A stretch of 64,000 nt of DNA from Flavobacteriales bacterium (GCA_020635535.1 JACJZP010000007.1:69208-133207), one strand, 5' to 3'. Shown: positions 43,653-54,035, counted from the first letter of the stretch. The notes: generated by a model from the sequence alone, not told the origin. Made by a program: numbers and translations.

Positions 43653-46600
43653 TCAGTCTCTGATCACGTGCACTACCCCAGTGTACACATGCCTGTCAAG
43701 GTCTGCAAATTCACGGAAAGTGATCTGGTAAACATAAGTACCATTCGGAACAGGCTTTAGCGATTCCATGTGCATGCCATCCCATTTTTTGCCCCACTTA
43801 CCCGTTTGCCAAACCATTTTGCCCCATCTATCAAAAATGAACATGTCGTAGCTGTCCTCCTCAATTCCCTCACCCTGCGGGTAGAAATAGTCGTTGTTTC
43901 CATCGTTGGTGGCACCATTCTGACCAGGAGTAAATGCGTTCGGAATGTAAACCGTAAGAAGCGGGTCAATATTCACGTAATTGTAAACGGTATCGTTGCA
44001 ATATCCGTTAGATGCCAATAGCTGAACCAGATAATCTCCAGACTGATCATAACGGTGAACCGGATCTTCCTCAAAACTCATTTCACCATCGCCAAAATGC
44101 CACTGCCATTGAATGGTTCCATTAGAATTATTGATGAACTGAACTTCTTCATCTAAAAAGCTCTCTCCAGAAATTCGGTATTCAAATGCTCCTTCGGGAT
44201 AAGGAAGGTCATCAGCTACCGATGAGTAAACAGAATCAGCACATCCGTTGGCATCAGTAACAACCACTTCGTAGTCTCCAGCATAAAGTCCAAAATGAGT
44301 TGCAGTTGCAACTCCATCAGGCTTCCATAGATATGTGTACGGAGGAGTTCCGAAAGCCGCCTGTACCACTGCTGCGCCTTTTCCCTGTCCGCAGGTGTCT
44401 GTAACGTAAGAAGGTGTCAGTATCATTTCTGGTGGAGCCACTAACGTGAAGGTCTCGGTAATTTCACATCCGTGTGCATCCGTTACGGTGGCAGTAACGG
44501 TTCCTTCACCAAGGTCAGATGCTGTAGTTCCTACCTGAGAATTGGGATCATCCCAAGTGGTCTGTGCATAAGGTGTTGTCCCACCAGATATCTGCGTTAT
44601 CTGTGCAACCCCATCTGAGCCACCAAAACAAGAAATTGGGGTTACCGTAGACTCGACAACCAAAGGATCCGGTTCAAAGAGTTCAACCGCATCGGTACTA
44701 ACGCAACCATTGGCATCGGTAATGTCAACAAAATAAATTCCAGTGGTGAGGTCTTGGAAAGTATATGCCCCGGCACTGGTGCCCTGGTCCACTGAATTTC
44801 CGAAAGCATCAGACAACTCATAGCTAAATGGAGATAGGCCATTCTGAGTTGCAGTTATCTGGCCATCATCACTTCCATTGCAGTTCAGATCTACTGGTGT
44901 AAGAACAATTTGAAGAGGAACTGGGGGCTGAGTAATAGTGATGGTGGTAGCGTTGAGACAACCAATTGCATCTGAAACAACCACATTGTAGGTGCTCGAA
45001 ATAAGACCGGTTATGGTCGATGTTCCCTGACTGGCCAGGTCCGCCTGTAATGGTTGGTTGAAAGCATCCGTCCAAACAATATCATACGGTGCTGCGCCAT
45101 TGGAAACAGTTAGCACCGCCTGACCATCATCTCCACCATAGCAGATATTATCGGTAATGGCGAAATCAAACACCAAACCCAGTCCGTCTGGAACTGCGTA
45201 AGATGCCACAACAGTGCAGCCGTTTGCATCGGTTACCGTAAGGTCATAAACTCCAACCGAAAGTGCGTTCGGGTCTTCTCCCGCCCAATCAAATGTATAA
45301 GGCGGTGTACCGCCTGATGGAACTGGGGTTGCGGTACCATCATTCAATCCGGGGCAGGAAGTTTCAGTTACATCAACAGTTGCGGTGAGTTCAGCTGGTT
45401 CAGCAATATCAACCTGTCCTATTATTTCGCATCCATTGGCATCCGAAACAGTACCCGTGAACTGACCTGGACAAAGTGCCGTTATTGAAGCCGTGGCAGC
45501 CCCATTGCTCCATGATACGGTTACTGGCTGAGCACCGCCATTTATAACAGCTTCTGCAGTTCCATCGCACGCACCGAAACACGTTACATCAGTGGCATTG
45601 AATGTTGCTGTTGGGCCTGGATTGACAGTGACCTGCTGGTCTACCGTAGCATAACAGCTATCTAACGTAAGAACACCAAGTGTAACCGTGTAAGATCCGG
45701 CTGCCGGAAAAGTATAGCTGGCATCGGTAGAAATAATGGTGTCACCTTCAATTACCCATGCACTTCCAAGAATCACCGAACCGTTTCCATTAGAAGTATT
45801 GGTGAAATCAGTAGGGTTTCCTTCACATACAGTGGTGAAAGTAAAATCGGCAGTTGGAGAAGGTGAAATAGTAACATTTTGAGACTCTGGTGTAGCCGGA
45901 CAGTTTTCAGTTACATCTAAAGTTACCGTCTGACTTCCCGAAGTGGGCCAAGCCACTTGATATGGTCCCTGACCTGCTCCACTTACCACTACACCGGTTC
46001 CAAAATTCCAATTGTAAGTTGCGCCTGCTGTGGCATTTCCAGTGTAAGTAATGTTAACCGGTTCTCCGATACAGGCAGAAGGATCAACGGTAAAAGTGGT
46101 GGTTGGACCAGGAAGAATGACCAGATCGACCGACTCTTGAGCAGAGCAGGCATAACGATCGGTAACATTGACATCGAAAGTCTCTGACTGTTGAGGAGTA
46201 ACCGTAATTGAAGCTGAAGCTGCGGCAGTACTCCATAAATACTGGTATGGCGTTGATCCAAGTAAAGTTGATGCAGTGAGAGTTATCGGAGTTCCGGCAC
46301 AAACATTATTGGCACTTACATCAACGGTTATTTCCGGACAGAGATTGACCTCAATTACGGAGATGCTGGTTTCGTTGCATTGAAGGTCGTTCCATTGTCC
46401 TCCAGGATAGATCTGAACGCACTGTTCACCGAATTCACATTCATAGTCGCATGACCCGAAAAGGCCATAATCCTGATAGCCGTTGTTATTCGGTTCTCCA
46501 CCGGCCCAATTCTGATAGACACTTGGCGTACCGTTAGGGATGAACGGACCTGTTGTACCGTCACTGGCATAGAACTCGGTGGTGCCAGTGCCAACCCGTT

Positions 46601-46955
46601 GATATCCGATCCATATTGTCTGTCCGTTGAATGCACTGGCATCCAGTGCCGCAGATACATTAGCATTCTCAGCTGCATCATTCATTACAACCAGGTTTGC
46701 GCCAAGGGTTGCAGCTGCTGCTTGAGCTTGAGCGGCTTCCTGCGAATTGGGATTCACGAAATACATACTACATGGCTGCCCTTGAACTGCAAGCGGCACA
46801 TATCCGGCTCCTGTAAACGTGCTATTGATCAATGCAATATCGCAGGTAGGAGATTGGGCACTCGCACCATAATATGCAAACATCGACAGCAACAACAGCA
46901 TATGTCTTATCAAGCTGTTGAATCCAAACTTAGACAACGAAATAGGGGTTTTCAT
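43653..46955 (-). CDS. Large secreted protein: C-type lectin domain, SprB repeats, PKD and T9SS type B sorting domain
   Basis: From the ATG at 46955 the 1100-aa product begins with a signal peptide, then a C-type lectin-like domain (IWIGYQRV, then NWAGGEPNNNGYQDYG and QCVQIYPGGQWNDLQC, the WND-type site). Immunoglobulin/PKD-like segments follow and at least five SprB repeats (GDDGQAVLTVSNGAAPYDIVW type). Next comes a PKD domain (FINNSNGTIQWQWHFGDGE) and the gliding-motility C-terminal module (NAFTPGQNG, DRWGKMVWQTG, VYQITF), the type B T9SS signal. It is likely a cell-surface adhesin or carbohydrate binder. The stop abuts the convergent anti-sigma/TonB gene. Closely related to its upstream neighbour. 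Confidence 0.9.
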   Translation of the reverse strand: MKTPISLSKFGFNSLIRHMLLLLSMFAYYGASAQSPTCDIALINSTFTGAGYVPLAVQGQPCSMYFVNPNSQEAAQAQAAAATLGANLVVMNDAAENANVSAALDASAFNGQTIWIGYQRVGTGTTEFYASDGTTGPFIPNGTPSVYQNWAGGEPNNNGYQDYGLFGSCDYECEFGEQCVQIYPGGQWNDLQCNETSISVIEVNLCPEITVDVSANNVCAGTPITLTASTLLGSTPYQYLWSTAAASASITVTPQQSETFDVNVTDRYACSAQESVDLVILPGPTTTFTVDPSACIGEPVNITYTGNATAGATYNWNFGTGVVVSGAGQGPYQVAWPTSGSQTVTLDVTENCPATPESQNVTISPSPTADFTFTTVCEGNPTDFTNTSNGNGSVILGSAWVIEGDTIISTDASYTFPAAGSYTVTLGVLTLDSCYATVDQQVTVNPGPTATFNATDVTCFGACDGTAEAVINGGAQPVTVSWSNGAATASITALCPGQFTGTVSDANGCEIIGQVDIAEPAELTATVDVTETSCPGLNDGTATPVPSGGTPPYTFDWAGEDPNALSVGVYDLTVTDANGCTVVASYAVPDGLGLVFDFAITDNICYGGDDGQAVLTVSNGAAPYDIVWTDAFNQPLQADLASQGTSTITGLISSTYNVVVSDAIGCLNATTITITQPPVPLQIVLTPVDLNCNGSDDGQITATQNGLSPFSYELSDAFGNSVDQGTSAGAYTFQDLTTGIYFVDITDANGCVSTDAVELFEPDPLVVESTVTPISCFGGSDGVAQITQISGGTTPYAQTTWDDPNSQVGTTASDLGEGTVTATVTDAHGCEITETFTLVAPPEMILTPSYVTDTCGQGKGAAVVQAAFGTPPYTYLWKPDGVATATHFGLYAGDYEVVVTDANGCADSVYSSVADDLPYPEGAFEYRISGESFLDEEVQFINNSNGTIQWQWHFGDGEMSFEEDPVHRYDQSGDYLVQLLASNGYCNDTVYNYVNIDPLLTVYIPNAFTPGQNGATNDGNNDYFYPQGEGIEEDSYDMFIFDRWGKMVWQTGKWGKKWDGMHMESLKPVPNGTYVYQITFREFADLDRHVYTGVVHVIRD

Positions 46956-47047
46956 CAGGTTGTTGAAGTACGCCAAATTGATTGTAACAGCCGTTATCAG
47001 ACCGTACTAGTTTTCAACACAAAGACGAACTGCAATGCAGAGAGTTG

Positions 47048-49363
47048 CTAATCGCGAATAACGGTAACAATACCTTTATATTCATGACGGTCAAGGTCTG
47101 CAAACTCCCTGAACTTAATAAGATAAACGTACGTCCCAACTGGCACTTCCTTGCCCGAGAACATGTTTGTTCCATCCCATTTCTTACTGAAATTGCCTGT
47201 TGCCCAGACCAGTTTACCCCATCGGTCGTAGATGTACATATCATAACTCTCAAGTTCAATACCCTCTCCCTGTGGGTAGAAATAGTCGTTAATTCCATTC
47301 CTACCAGGTGTAAATGCATTGGGCACGTAAACTAAGAGCATAGGGTCTATGTTAACATATTGATAGGCCGTGTCAATGCAATAACCATTTGATGAAAGCA
47401 ACTGTACAAGGTAATCTCCCGCCCTATCAAAATGATATTTTGGATCCTTCTGATTAGAGGATTCTCCATCTCCAAAGAACCAAGTCCATTGAGAAGTTCC
47501 CACAGAATTGTTGATGAACTGAACCTGATTATTGAGAAGATTTTCACCTCCAATTCGATAGTCAAACGCTGCAAATGGATAAGGCAGATCGTCAGATACT
47601 TCAACAATGGTTGAATCTCTGCAACCATTGGCATCAGTTACAACCACTTCATACATACCTTGAAAGAGACTGTCGAGGGTTGGTGCTGTTGAGCCATCCA
47701 ACTTCCAGAGATAATTGTATGGTGGAGTTCCCAGAGATACATTCAAATATGCCAGACCTTTACCCTGACCGCAGGTGTCCGTCAAGTATTGGGGCGTTAG
47801 TGTTAAAGGTGGCGGGTTGTCAAAATCAAAGACCGCCTCAGCAGTACAGCTATTGGCATCCACCACGGTAGCGGTGTAAGTTCCAGAACTGAGGCCTGTT
47901 GCGGTATTTCCTACTTGTTGCATAGGGTCATCCCATGTAGTTTGACCATAAGGTGTTGTTCCTCCGCTTATCAGGTCAATGGTTGCAACCCCCTCATTGC
48001 CATTGAAACAAAGAACCGGACTCATAGATGTTTCAACCTCTAACTGATCGGGTTCAAAAAGCTCTGTATTCTCCGTTGCTTCGCATCCTTGAGCATCGGT
48101 GGCCGTAATGAAATAAACCCCGGCATCTAATCCTTGGAAAACGTGATCAGCCTGACTATTCGTTTGCTGAACAGGATTTCCTATTACATCAACTACCTCA
48201 AAACTGAAAGGAGAAACTCCACTGTAAGAGACCCCGATCTCCCCGTCTGCACTTTCGAAACACGAAAGATCGGTTGTACTGAGTGTAATTACCAATGGTG
48301 TTGTGGGCTCACTAATAAGAATTGGAGCAATAATTGAACAGCCTGTAGCGTCTTGAGCTCCTACCAGGTAACTACCAGCAGCCAGACCATCCAATACAGA
48401 TTGACCATTGGTTTGAACATCTATGAGAAGCGGTGAACCGAAAGCGTCAGTCCAAACAACATCAAATGGAGCAGTTCCGCCACTGATGGATATTGACACT
48501 TCTCCTGAGGTTCCTCCTAAACAAAGGTTATCCGTTACCTGTGTATTCAGTACCAAAGGATCGGTAGTGGAAACTTCCACTTGAACAACCGCAGTACAAC
48601 CATCCGCATCAGTTGCGCTTACGTTGTACAAACCCTCTATCAGACCTTGAAAAGTATATGACCCATTAATGGCATTGCTGGTCTCTATTACACCAGATAT
48701 ATCGGAAATCTCATAAACCCACGGACCAACACCTTGGCCAGTCACCTCTACACTACCGTCTGGAGCACCAGAACAACTGTTTGGAGTAACCAAGGTATCA
48801 GGTTGCGGACAACAATCGTAATAGATTGTCATGTTCGGTATTCGTGGAGCATAATCAGCACCGAATGCATAATCCTTTCCAGTTCCTTCAAACACAGAGA
48901 TGTTCCCGTCAGTTACATATAAGGCGCTTACCACAGTACCATTCGTGTAATCAATATTTGCAGCCCCACCGGTTTCTGTAACATAGAACGCAAAGGTCTG
49001 TCCCTGTGGAATGTCTACATTCAGCGCAATAGGAATAGGCGTAGGAACATTTGCTCCAAGACCTACAATATTGTTTGCGGAACCAGCTAATGTCCAAGCA
49101 CCAGGAGTGGTTGTAAAGCCTACATGCGTTCCTGCCTTATAGTAGATCTCCATGTTATAAGGAGTCACCGTTTCACCCATGTTACAATCAAATCCGGTAA
49201 TGGTAACATCTACCCCAGCGGTAATGTCGAACATAATGCCATCCTGACCATTATTCTCGTTGTAGAGTGTTGCAAGTGGGTCGCACTGCGCATTGACAAA
49301 CTTGGCAGAAGAAACCACAAAGGCAAGTAAAATGATGTTTCTGAGAAAAGAATACGGGTTCAA
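47048..49363 (-). CDS. Secreted SprB-repeat protein with T9SS type B sorting domain (paralogue)
   Basis: There is a signal peptide, then a ~160-residue beta-rich N-terminal domain (GVDVTITGFDCNMG, PQGQTFAFYVTETG) not shared with its neighbour. Four or more SprB repeats, a PKD domain (WTWFFGDGES) and the gliding-motility C-terminal domain (DRWGKLVWATG, KFREFADLDRHEYKG) follow. The last ~300 residues closely match the protein encoded downstream at 43653, so the two arose by tandem duplication with replacement of the N-terminus. No ATG lies near the start; TTG at 49363 is chosen because the earlier TTG at 49390 lies in a GATATTTG promoter-like box. It probably acts at the cell surface. Confidence 0.88.
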   Translation of the reverse strand: MNPYSFLRNIILLAFVVSSAKFVNAQCDPLATLYNENNGQDGIMFDITAGVDVTITGFDCNMGETVTPYNMEIYYKAGTHVGFTTTPGAWTLAGSANNIVGLGANVPTPIPIALNVDIPQGQTFAFYVTETGGAANIDYTNGTVVSALYVTDGNISVFEGTGKDYAFGADYAPRIPNMTIYYDCCPQPDTLVTPNSCSGAPDGSVEVTGQGVGPWVYEISDISGVIETSNAINGSYTFQGLIEGLYNVSATDADGCTAVVQVEVSTTDPLVLNTQVTDNLCLGGTSGEVSISISGGTAPFDVVWTDAFGSPLLIDVQTNGQSVLDGLAAGSYLVGAQDATGCSIIAPILISEPTTPLVITLSTTDLSCFESADGEIGVSYSGVSPFSFEVVDVIGNPVQQTNSQADHVFQGLDAGVYFITATDAQGCEATENTELFEPDQLEVETSMSPVLCFNGNEGVATIDLISGGTTPYGQTTWDDPMQQVGNTATGLSSGTYTATVVDANSCTAEAVFDFDNPPPLTLTPQYLTDTCGQGKGLAYLNVSLGTPPYNYLWKLDGSTAPTLDSLFQGMYEVVVTDANGCRDSTIVEVSDDLPYPFAAFDYRIGGENLLNNQVQFINNSVGTSQWTWFFGDGESSNQKDPKYHFDRAGDYLVQLLSSNGYCIDTAYQYVNIDPMLLVYVPNAFTPGRNGINDYFYPQGEGIELESYDMYIYDRWGKLVWATGNFSKKWDGTNMFSGKEVPVGTYVYLIKFREFADLDRHEYKGIVTVIRD

Positions 49364-49548
49364 ACGCAATTGAAAAAAGCTAAGTGTCAAATATCGTCTT
49401 TATAGGTCATTGAGAAGCCCGGCATCCAACCTAACTACCAATAGAACGTCAAACATGCAACAGGTTGCTAATCGGTTGGAACATTAAATACATACTGTTG
49501 TTGTTCATACCGGCTACAAGCAAGGCAACCTATAAACAAGAATGCAGT

Positions 49549-49556
49549 TAACTTTG
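49549..49556 (+). promoter_or_regulatory. TAnnTTTG -7 box, 4 nt before start codon
   Basis: TAACTTTG, then TAGT, then the ATG at 49561. The upstream 170-bp space also holds the promoter region of the divergent SprB-repeat gene and nothing else I can name. Confidence 0.7.
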
Positions 49557-49560
49557 TAGT

Positions 49561-50148
49561 ATGCGCAGTTTATTTACAATACTCGTTGTTTGTTTGGGAT
49601 TGAATTCCTTTGCGCAAGACGCATACCAAAGATACACCACGGTTTACTCTGTAGAAGGTAGCATAGCTGCTTCCTTTGCTGGTTTAGATGTATCTCCAAC
49701 CTTTTCTATTTACAGAAATAGCAGCAAGGTTGATATTGGTTTGAACATCAAAGTTTTTGACATTTGGAAAGATGGCCCTGGAATTATGGGAACGTATCTC
49801 AGCTATAAGTACTATCCAAACCCGCGAGACAGAGAATTCAATCTATACTTCGGTTACCACAACATTTTTACAACTCACGATAAGGGTAAAAAATTTAAGC
49901 GTGTGTATGACAATAGCGCGGACGGGTTCAGGTCTCCTGACAAAATCTATCTACTAGAGAATACAGTTGGAATCGGATTCGATTATCAAGCTGGAAACAA
50001 CGTATATCTCTTCAATGATTACAGCGTTGGTGTTGCATTGGATTGGGAAACATTCCACGATAGTGAAACGATTTTCGAGATCCGTTCTACCGGACTGATT
50101 CGTTTGGGCTTTGGATATAATATTCCAAGTACAGGCAAAGGCAAATAA
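49561..50148 (+). CDS. Exported outer-membrane-like protein of unknown family
   Basis: The product has a signal peptide (MRSLFTILVVCLGLNSFAQ) and about 175 mature residues with regularly spaced beta-strand patterns (SVEGSIAASFAG, LYFGYHNIF, GLIRLGFGYNIPS), compatible with a small outer-membrane barrel. No domain is recognised. The stop lies in the A-run of the downstream tRNA terminator, so that hairpin may serve both strands. Confidence 0.75.
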   Translation: MRSLFTILVVCLGLNSFAQDAYQRYTTVYSVEGSIAASFAGLDVSPTFSIYRNSSKVDIGLNIKVFDIWKDGPGIMGTYLSYKYYPNPRDREFNLYFGYHNIFTTHDKGKKFKRVYDNSADGFRSPDKIYLLENTVGIGFDYQAGNNVYLFNDYSVGVALDWETFHDSETIFEIRSTGLIRLGFGYNIPSTGKGK

Positions 50149-50177
50149 AAAACCCGAAGTTCTTTCGAACCTCGGGT
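50146..50177 (-). terminator. Terminator after initiator tRNA-Met
   Basis: An 11-bp stem (50167-50177 with 50152-50162, one G-T pair) has a 4-nt loop and is followed by six T on the minus strand. It also overlaps the stop of the convergent small protein gene. Confidence 0.85.
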
Positions 50178-50182
50178 CTTAG

Positions 50183-50255
<73 letters not shown>

Positions 50256-50312
50256 GTATATCTGTAACCGCTGCATCAGCCTTAGCGCAGCATGCTTGTT
50301 TCTAAGGGGGCA

Positions 50313-50320
50313 CAAATATA
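50313..50320 (-). promoter_or_regulatory. TAnnTTTG -7 box for initiator tRNA-Met
   Basis: TATATTTG on the minus strand lies 57 nt before the mature 5' end, leaving a normal leader. A TTCTTTTG on the plus strand just beyond (about 50328-50335) may drive era, giving a divergent promoter. Confidence 0.5.
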
Positions 50321-50363
50321 TATTTTGTTCTTTTGCCTTCCAAATTTCAAGCAAGGTTTTCTC

Positions 50364-51236
50364 ATGTCGCATAAGGCTGGTTTTGTTACCATAATCGGAA
50401 AACCGAACGTGGGTAAGTCTACGTTGATGAATGCCCTTATTGGAGAGAAGCTTTCCATTACAAATCCGAAAGCGCAGACCACACGTCATCGTATTCTTGG
50501 AATTTACAATGATGATGAGCATCAGATAGTATTCTCTGACACACCTGGGATGCTTGAGCCTGCATACGCACTGCAGACCAACATGATGTCAGTTGTTGAA
50601 GCTGCAATGAAAGATGCAGACCTTCTACTTTATCTGGTTGAACCAGAGGAACCGATTAACGAGCTCCTGATAACGCAGCTCAGAAAGGCCAAATACCCGG
50701 TAATTCTGGTTCTGAATAAGGTTGACCTCAGTGATCAGGAGAAGATCGGTGAGCGGCTGAATGCTTGGAAAGAACAACTGCCCAAGGCCATATTACTTCC
50801 AACTTCGGCCATGCATCGTTTCAACACTTCTGAGCTGTTGAATCTCATAAAAGACTATCTCCCTGAACATCCTCCATATTTCAGTAAAGAAGACCTTACG
50901 GATAGACCACTTAGATTCTTTGTAGCTGAGATGATAAGAGAGTCAATTCTGAAACACTTTAAAAAAGAAGTACCCTATTCTGTTGAAGTAGTAGTTGAAG
51001 AATACAAGGAAGAAGATAGAATTGACCGTATTAAAGCCACCATTTTTGTGGAGCGCGAATCGCAGAAGATCATCATTATAGGTCAAGGAGGAAGAGCCAT
51101 TAAACGGCTGGGAACAGATGCCAGGCAGTCAATAGAGAACTTTATCCGCAAGAAGTGTTTTCTGGACCTGACCGTTAAAGTGCGAAAGGATTGGAGGAGC
51201 AACGAAAGTGATCTTAAAGAATTCGGATATCAATAG
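50364..51236 (+). CDS. era: GTPase Era
   Basis: Era binds 16S rRNA and is needed for 30S assembly. The GTPase motifs are GKPNVGKST (G1), DTPGM (G3) and LNKVD (G4). A KH RNA-binding domain follows in the C-terminal third (IIIIGQGGRAIKRLG, the GxxG loop), ending with VKVRKDWR. The frame extends upstream to 50292 but the family N-terminus starts at the ATG at 50364 (MSHKAGFVTIIG). Length 290 aa. The der gene begins 3 bp after the stop, so the two assembly GTPases form an operon. Confidence 0.96.
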   Translation: MSHKAGFVTIIGKPNVGKSTLMNALIGEKLSITNPKAQTTRHRILGIYNDDEHQIVFSDTPGMLEPAYALQTNMMSVVEAAMKDADLLLYLVEPEEPINELLITQLRKAKYPVILVLNKVDLSDQEKIGERLNAWKEQLPKAILLPTSAMHRFNTSELLNLIKDYLPEHPPYFSKEDLTDRPLRFFVAEMIRESILKHFKKEVPYSVEVVVEEYKEEDRIDRIKATIFVERESQKIIIIGQGGRAIKRLGTDARQSIENFIRKKCFLDLTVKVRKDWRSNESDLKEFGYQ

Positions 51237-51239
51237 AAC

Positions 51240-52544
51240 ATGAGCAACATTGTAGCGATAGTAGGAAGGCCGAATGTGGGCAAATCGACCCTGTTCAACA
51301 GGTTGATAGGTGAAAGACAGGCCATTGTGGACGAGCAGAGTGGTGTTACCCGAGACAGAACGTATGGACGGTCTGAGTGGAATGGTATTGAATTCAACGT
51401 GATTGATTCTGGAGGTTACATCCAAGGCTCTGAAGATGCTTTTGAAGGTGAGATCAGAAAGCAAGTGGAAATTGCCATTGACGAATCAACGGTTATCCTG
51501 TTCGTAGTTGACGTAAGTGCTGGCATAATGGGGCCGGATGAAATTGTTGCCAATCTGCTACGGAAATCGGAAAAACCCATTTTTCTGGTTGTGAACAAGG
51601 TTGACAATAATGAACGGATAGCAGATGCTACTGAGTTCTATGGATTGGGGCTGGGAGACTATTACTGCATTTCTGGAATGAATGGGGCTGGAACTGGCGA
51701 ACTGTTGGATGAAGTGGTAAAGCATTTAAGCAGCGAGAAAGAAGAAGACAGATCCGACCTGCCGAGATTTGCCATTGTTGGAAGGCCGAACGTTGGTAAA
51801 TCAAGCCTTACAAACGCACTTCTTGGTCAGGAAAGGAATATTGTTACAGACATTGCCGGTACAACCCGCGATTCCATTGACAGCCTGTATAAAGGGTACG
51901 GGTTTGAGTTTACTTTGGTTGATACGGCAGGAATCAGGAAGAAAAAATCGGTGCATGAGGATGTTGAGTTCTACTCCGTACTCCGATCCATCAAAGCCAT
52001 TGAAAGTTGCGATGTCTGCATTCTAATGATTGATGCAACCCAAGGGTTTGAGCATCAGGATCAGACCATTTTCGGCCTGGCCCAGAAGAATCATAAAGGC
52101 ATTGTAATTCTGGTCAACAAATGGGATCTGGTGGAAAAAGACACCATGAGCACCAAGAAATTTACGGAGCACATACAAGCTAAAATTGCCCCATTCAAGG
52201 ATGTACCGATCTTATTTGTAAGCGCCCTTACCAAGCAACGTATCCATAAAGCACTGGAAATTGCTGTGCAGGTTTATGAGAACAGAAACCGAAAAATTGC
52301 AACGCGTGAACTGAATGAACTGATGTTGCCCATTATTCAGATGACACCGCCACCGAGTTTCAAGCATCATTACATTAAGATAAAATTTGCAACACAGCTT
52401 CCAACGCATTTTCCTGCATTTGCTTTTTTCTGCAATCACCCGAAATACGTTAGAGAAGACTACCGAAGGTTTTTAGAAAACAAGCTTCGCGAGCATTATG
52501 ATTTCAGCGGAGTTCCGATCGAGGTATACATGCGCAAGAAGTAA
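51240..52544 (+). CDS. der: GTPase Der (EngA)
   Basis: Der has two tandem GTPase domains, which acts in 50S subunit maturation. The sequence shows both sets: GRPNVGKSTLFN with DSGGY and NKVDN, then GRPNVGKSSLTN with DTAGIR and NKWDL. A KH-like C-terminal domain follows. The 434-aa length is usual. It is transcribed with era, which starts the operon. Confidence 0.97.
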   Translation: MSNIVAIVGRPNVGKSTLFNRLIGERQAIVDEQSGVTRDRTYGRSEWNGIEFNVIDSGGYIQGSEDAFEGEIRKQVEIAIDESTVILFVVDVSAGIMGPDEIVANLLRKSEKPIFLVVNKVDNNERIADATEFYGLGLGDYYCISGMNGAGTGELLDEVVKHLSSEKEEDRSDLPRFAIVGRPNVGKSSLTNALLGQERNIVTDIAGTTRDSIDSLYKGYGFEFTLVDTAGIRKKKSVHEDVEFYSVLRSIKAIESCDVCILMIDATQGFEHQDQTIFGLAQKNHKGIVILVNKWDLVEKDTMSTKKFTEHIQAKIAPFKDVPILFVSALTKQRIHKALEIAVQVYENRNRKIATRELNELMLPIIQMTPPPSFKHHYIKIKFATQLPTHFPAFAFFCNHPKYVREDYRRFLENKLREHYDFSGVPIEVYMRKK

Positions 52545-52563
52545 TCTTGAAACTGCTCGATAC

Positions 52564-52594
52564 AAAAAAGGGGTACGCTTTGAGCGCACCCCTT
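52564..52594 (-). terminator. Terminator after metK (and possibly der)
   Basis: A 12-bp stem with one wobble (52568-52579 with 52583-52594) and a 3-nt loop is followed by six T on the minus strand. The plus-strand tail is shorter (TTTG), so it is best for metK but may also stop der transcription. Confidence 0.85.
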
Positions 52595-52617
52595 TGTTAC
52601 TTGTAAAAGCAGAACTA

Positions 52618-53961
52618 TCAATATGCCACTTCAATTTTACGACTTCCGTCTTCTACTCCAAACTCTTTCCTGAGTACATCAACCATGTCCAGTTTCTCCC
52701 ATCCGAAAGTTTCAACTTTCTTATAAAGTTTACCGTTCACTTCTCTTACGCCCTCACCGTTGTAGTATACTTCCACCTCCTTGGTTTCAGATTCTCTACC
52801 GAAGTGACCATAGGCGGCCGTCTCAGAGAAGATCGGGTTCTTAAGACCAAATCGATTCACAATGGCCGCTGGGCGCATATCGAACAACTTGGCCACGCGT
52901 TCTGAAATATCACCATCATTAAGACGCCTTCCATCTTCCCAAAGCTTACTGGTCTTGTAAGTGTTTACATTAACACTTACCGGGTCTGCAACACCGATTG
53001 CATAGGCAACTTGTACCAATGCTTGCTCGCATACACCTGAAGCAACCAGATTTTTGGCAACATGACGGGCTGCATAGGCTGCACTGCGGTCTACTTTAGA
53101 AGAGTCTTTACCAGAGAAGGCTCCTCCACCATGGGCGCCACGGCCTCCATAAGTGTCTACAATGATCTTTCTTCCTGTAAGACCTACATCACCATGCGGA
53201 CCACCGATAACAAACTTACCTGTAGGATTCACGTGAAGAATTATGCGGTCTTGCCAGCCTCGGCCGAAAAGTTTACGGGCCTTTACTGATAATTTTTTGA
53301 TCACCCTTCTCAGCACGATGTCTCGAACATCTTTACGGATCTTCTCCAACATGACTTCTTCAGTATCAAAATCATCATGCTGGGTTGAAACTACAATTGT
53401 ATGAACACTAATCGGCTTTCCTCGATCGTTATATTCCACCGTAACTTGAGATTTGCTGTCCGGCCCCAAATAGGTCATTTGTCTACCCTCCCGTCTGATC
53501 TCTGCCATTTCCCGCAAGATCAGATGCGAAATTTTGAGGGTAACAGGCATATAACTATCGGTCTCGCTGGTTGCATACCCGAACATCATTCCTTGATCAC
53601 CAGCACCTTGCTCTTTGTATAACCCAGCACCTTCTTCCACTCCTTGACGGATGTCTGAAGATTGCTCGTGCATGGCAGAGATCACACCACATGACTCAGA
53701 ATCGAACTTGTAAGAGGCTTTCGTGTAGCCTATCTTTTTCACAGTTCTTCTTACAATTTCGTCTACCTTGACCTTTCCTTCTCCCTGAGATGAGATCTCT
53801 CCTCCCACAACTACCAATCCGGTGGTACAGAACGTTTCGCATGCAACCTTTGAATGCGGATCATGACGAAGAAATTCGTCAAGCATTGCGTCAGAAATCT
53901 GGTCTGCCACTTTATCTGGATGCCCCTCTGAAACTGATTCTGATGTGAATAAATAACCCAT
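52618..53961 (-). CDS. metK: S-adenosylmethionine synthase
   Basis: MetK makes SAM from methionine and ATP. The motifs are [11 protein letters not shown] (N-terminal), [12 protein letters not shown] (ATP-binding) and [25 protein letters not shown] (P-loop-like, shown here in part: [16 protein letters not shown]). The 447-aa length is longer than the E. coli enzyme (384 aa); insertions seem to lie in the central domain and near the C-terminus. No riboswitch is evident in the short upstream leader. Confidence 0.96.
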   Translation of the reverse strand: MGYLFTSESVSEGHPDKVADQISDAMLDEFLRHDPHSKVACETFCTTGLVVVGGEISSQGEGKVKVDEIVRRTVKKIGYTKASYKFDSESCGVISAMHEQSSDIRQGVEEGAGLYKEQGAGDQGMMFGYATSETDSYMPVTLKISHLILREMAEIRREGRQMTYLGPDSKSQVTVEYNDRGKPISVHTIVVSTQHDDFDTEEVMLEKIRKDVRDIVLRRVIKKLSVKARKLFGRGWQDRIILHVNPTGKFVIGGPHGDVGLTGRKIIVDTYGGRGAHGGGAFSGKDSSKVDRSAAYAARHVAKNLVASGVCEQALVQVAYAIGVADPVSVNVNTYKTSKLWEDGRRLNDGDISERVAKLFDMRPAAIVNRFGLKNPIFSETAAYGHFGRESETKEVEVYYNGEGVREVNGKLYKKVETFGWEKLDMVDVLRKEFGVEDGSRKIEVAY

Positions 53962-54035
53962 TTAATGTTTTGTTAAAAATAACAGTGTATTTGATTTTGA
54001 AAATTGAACGCGCAAGGTAAAACTTTTGCAGATAG

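Noticed and set aside
43653..49363. A DNA-level tandem repeat or CRISPR-like array in the SprB-repeat genes
   Set aside because: The repeats are degenerate protein domains of about 80 codons with diverged DNA; there are no short identical repeats with spacers.
53962..54035. SAM riboswitch upstream of metK
   Set aside because: The spacer is too short and AT-rich and shows none of the conserved pairing of SAM-I or SAM-II aptamers.
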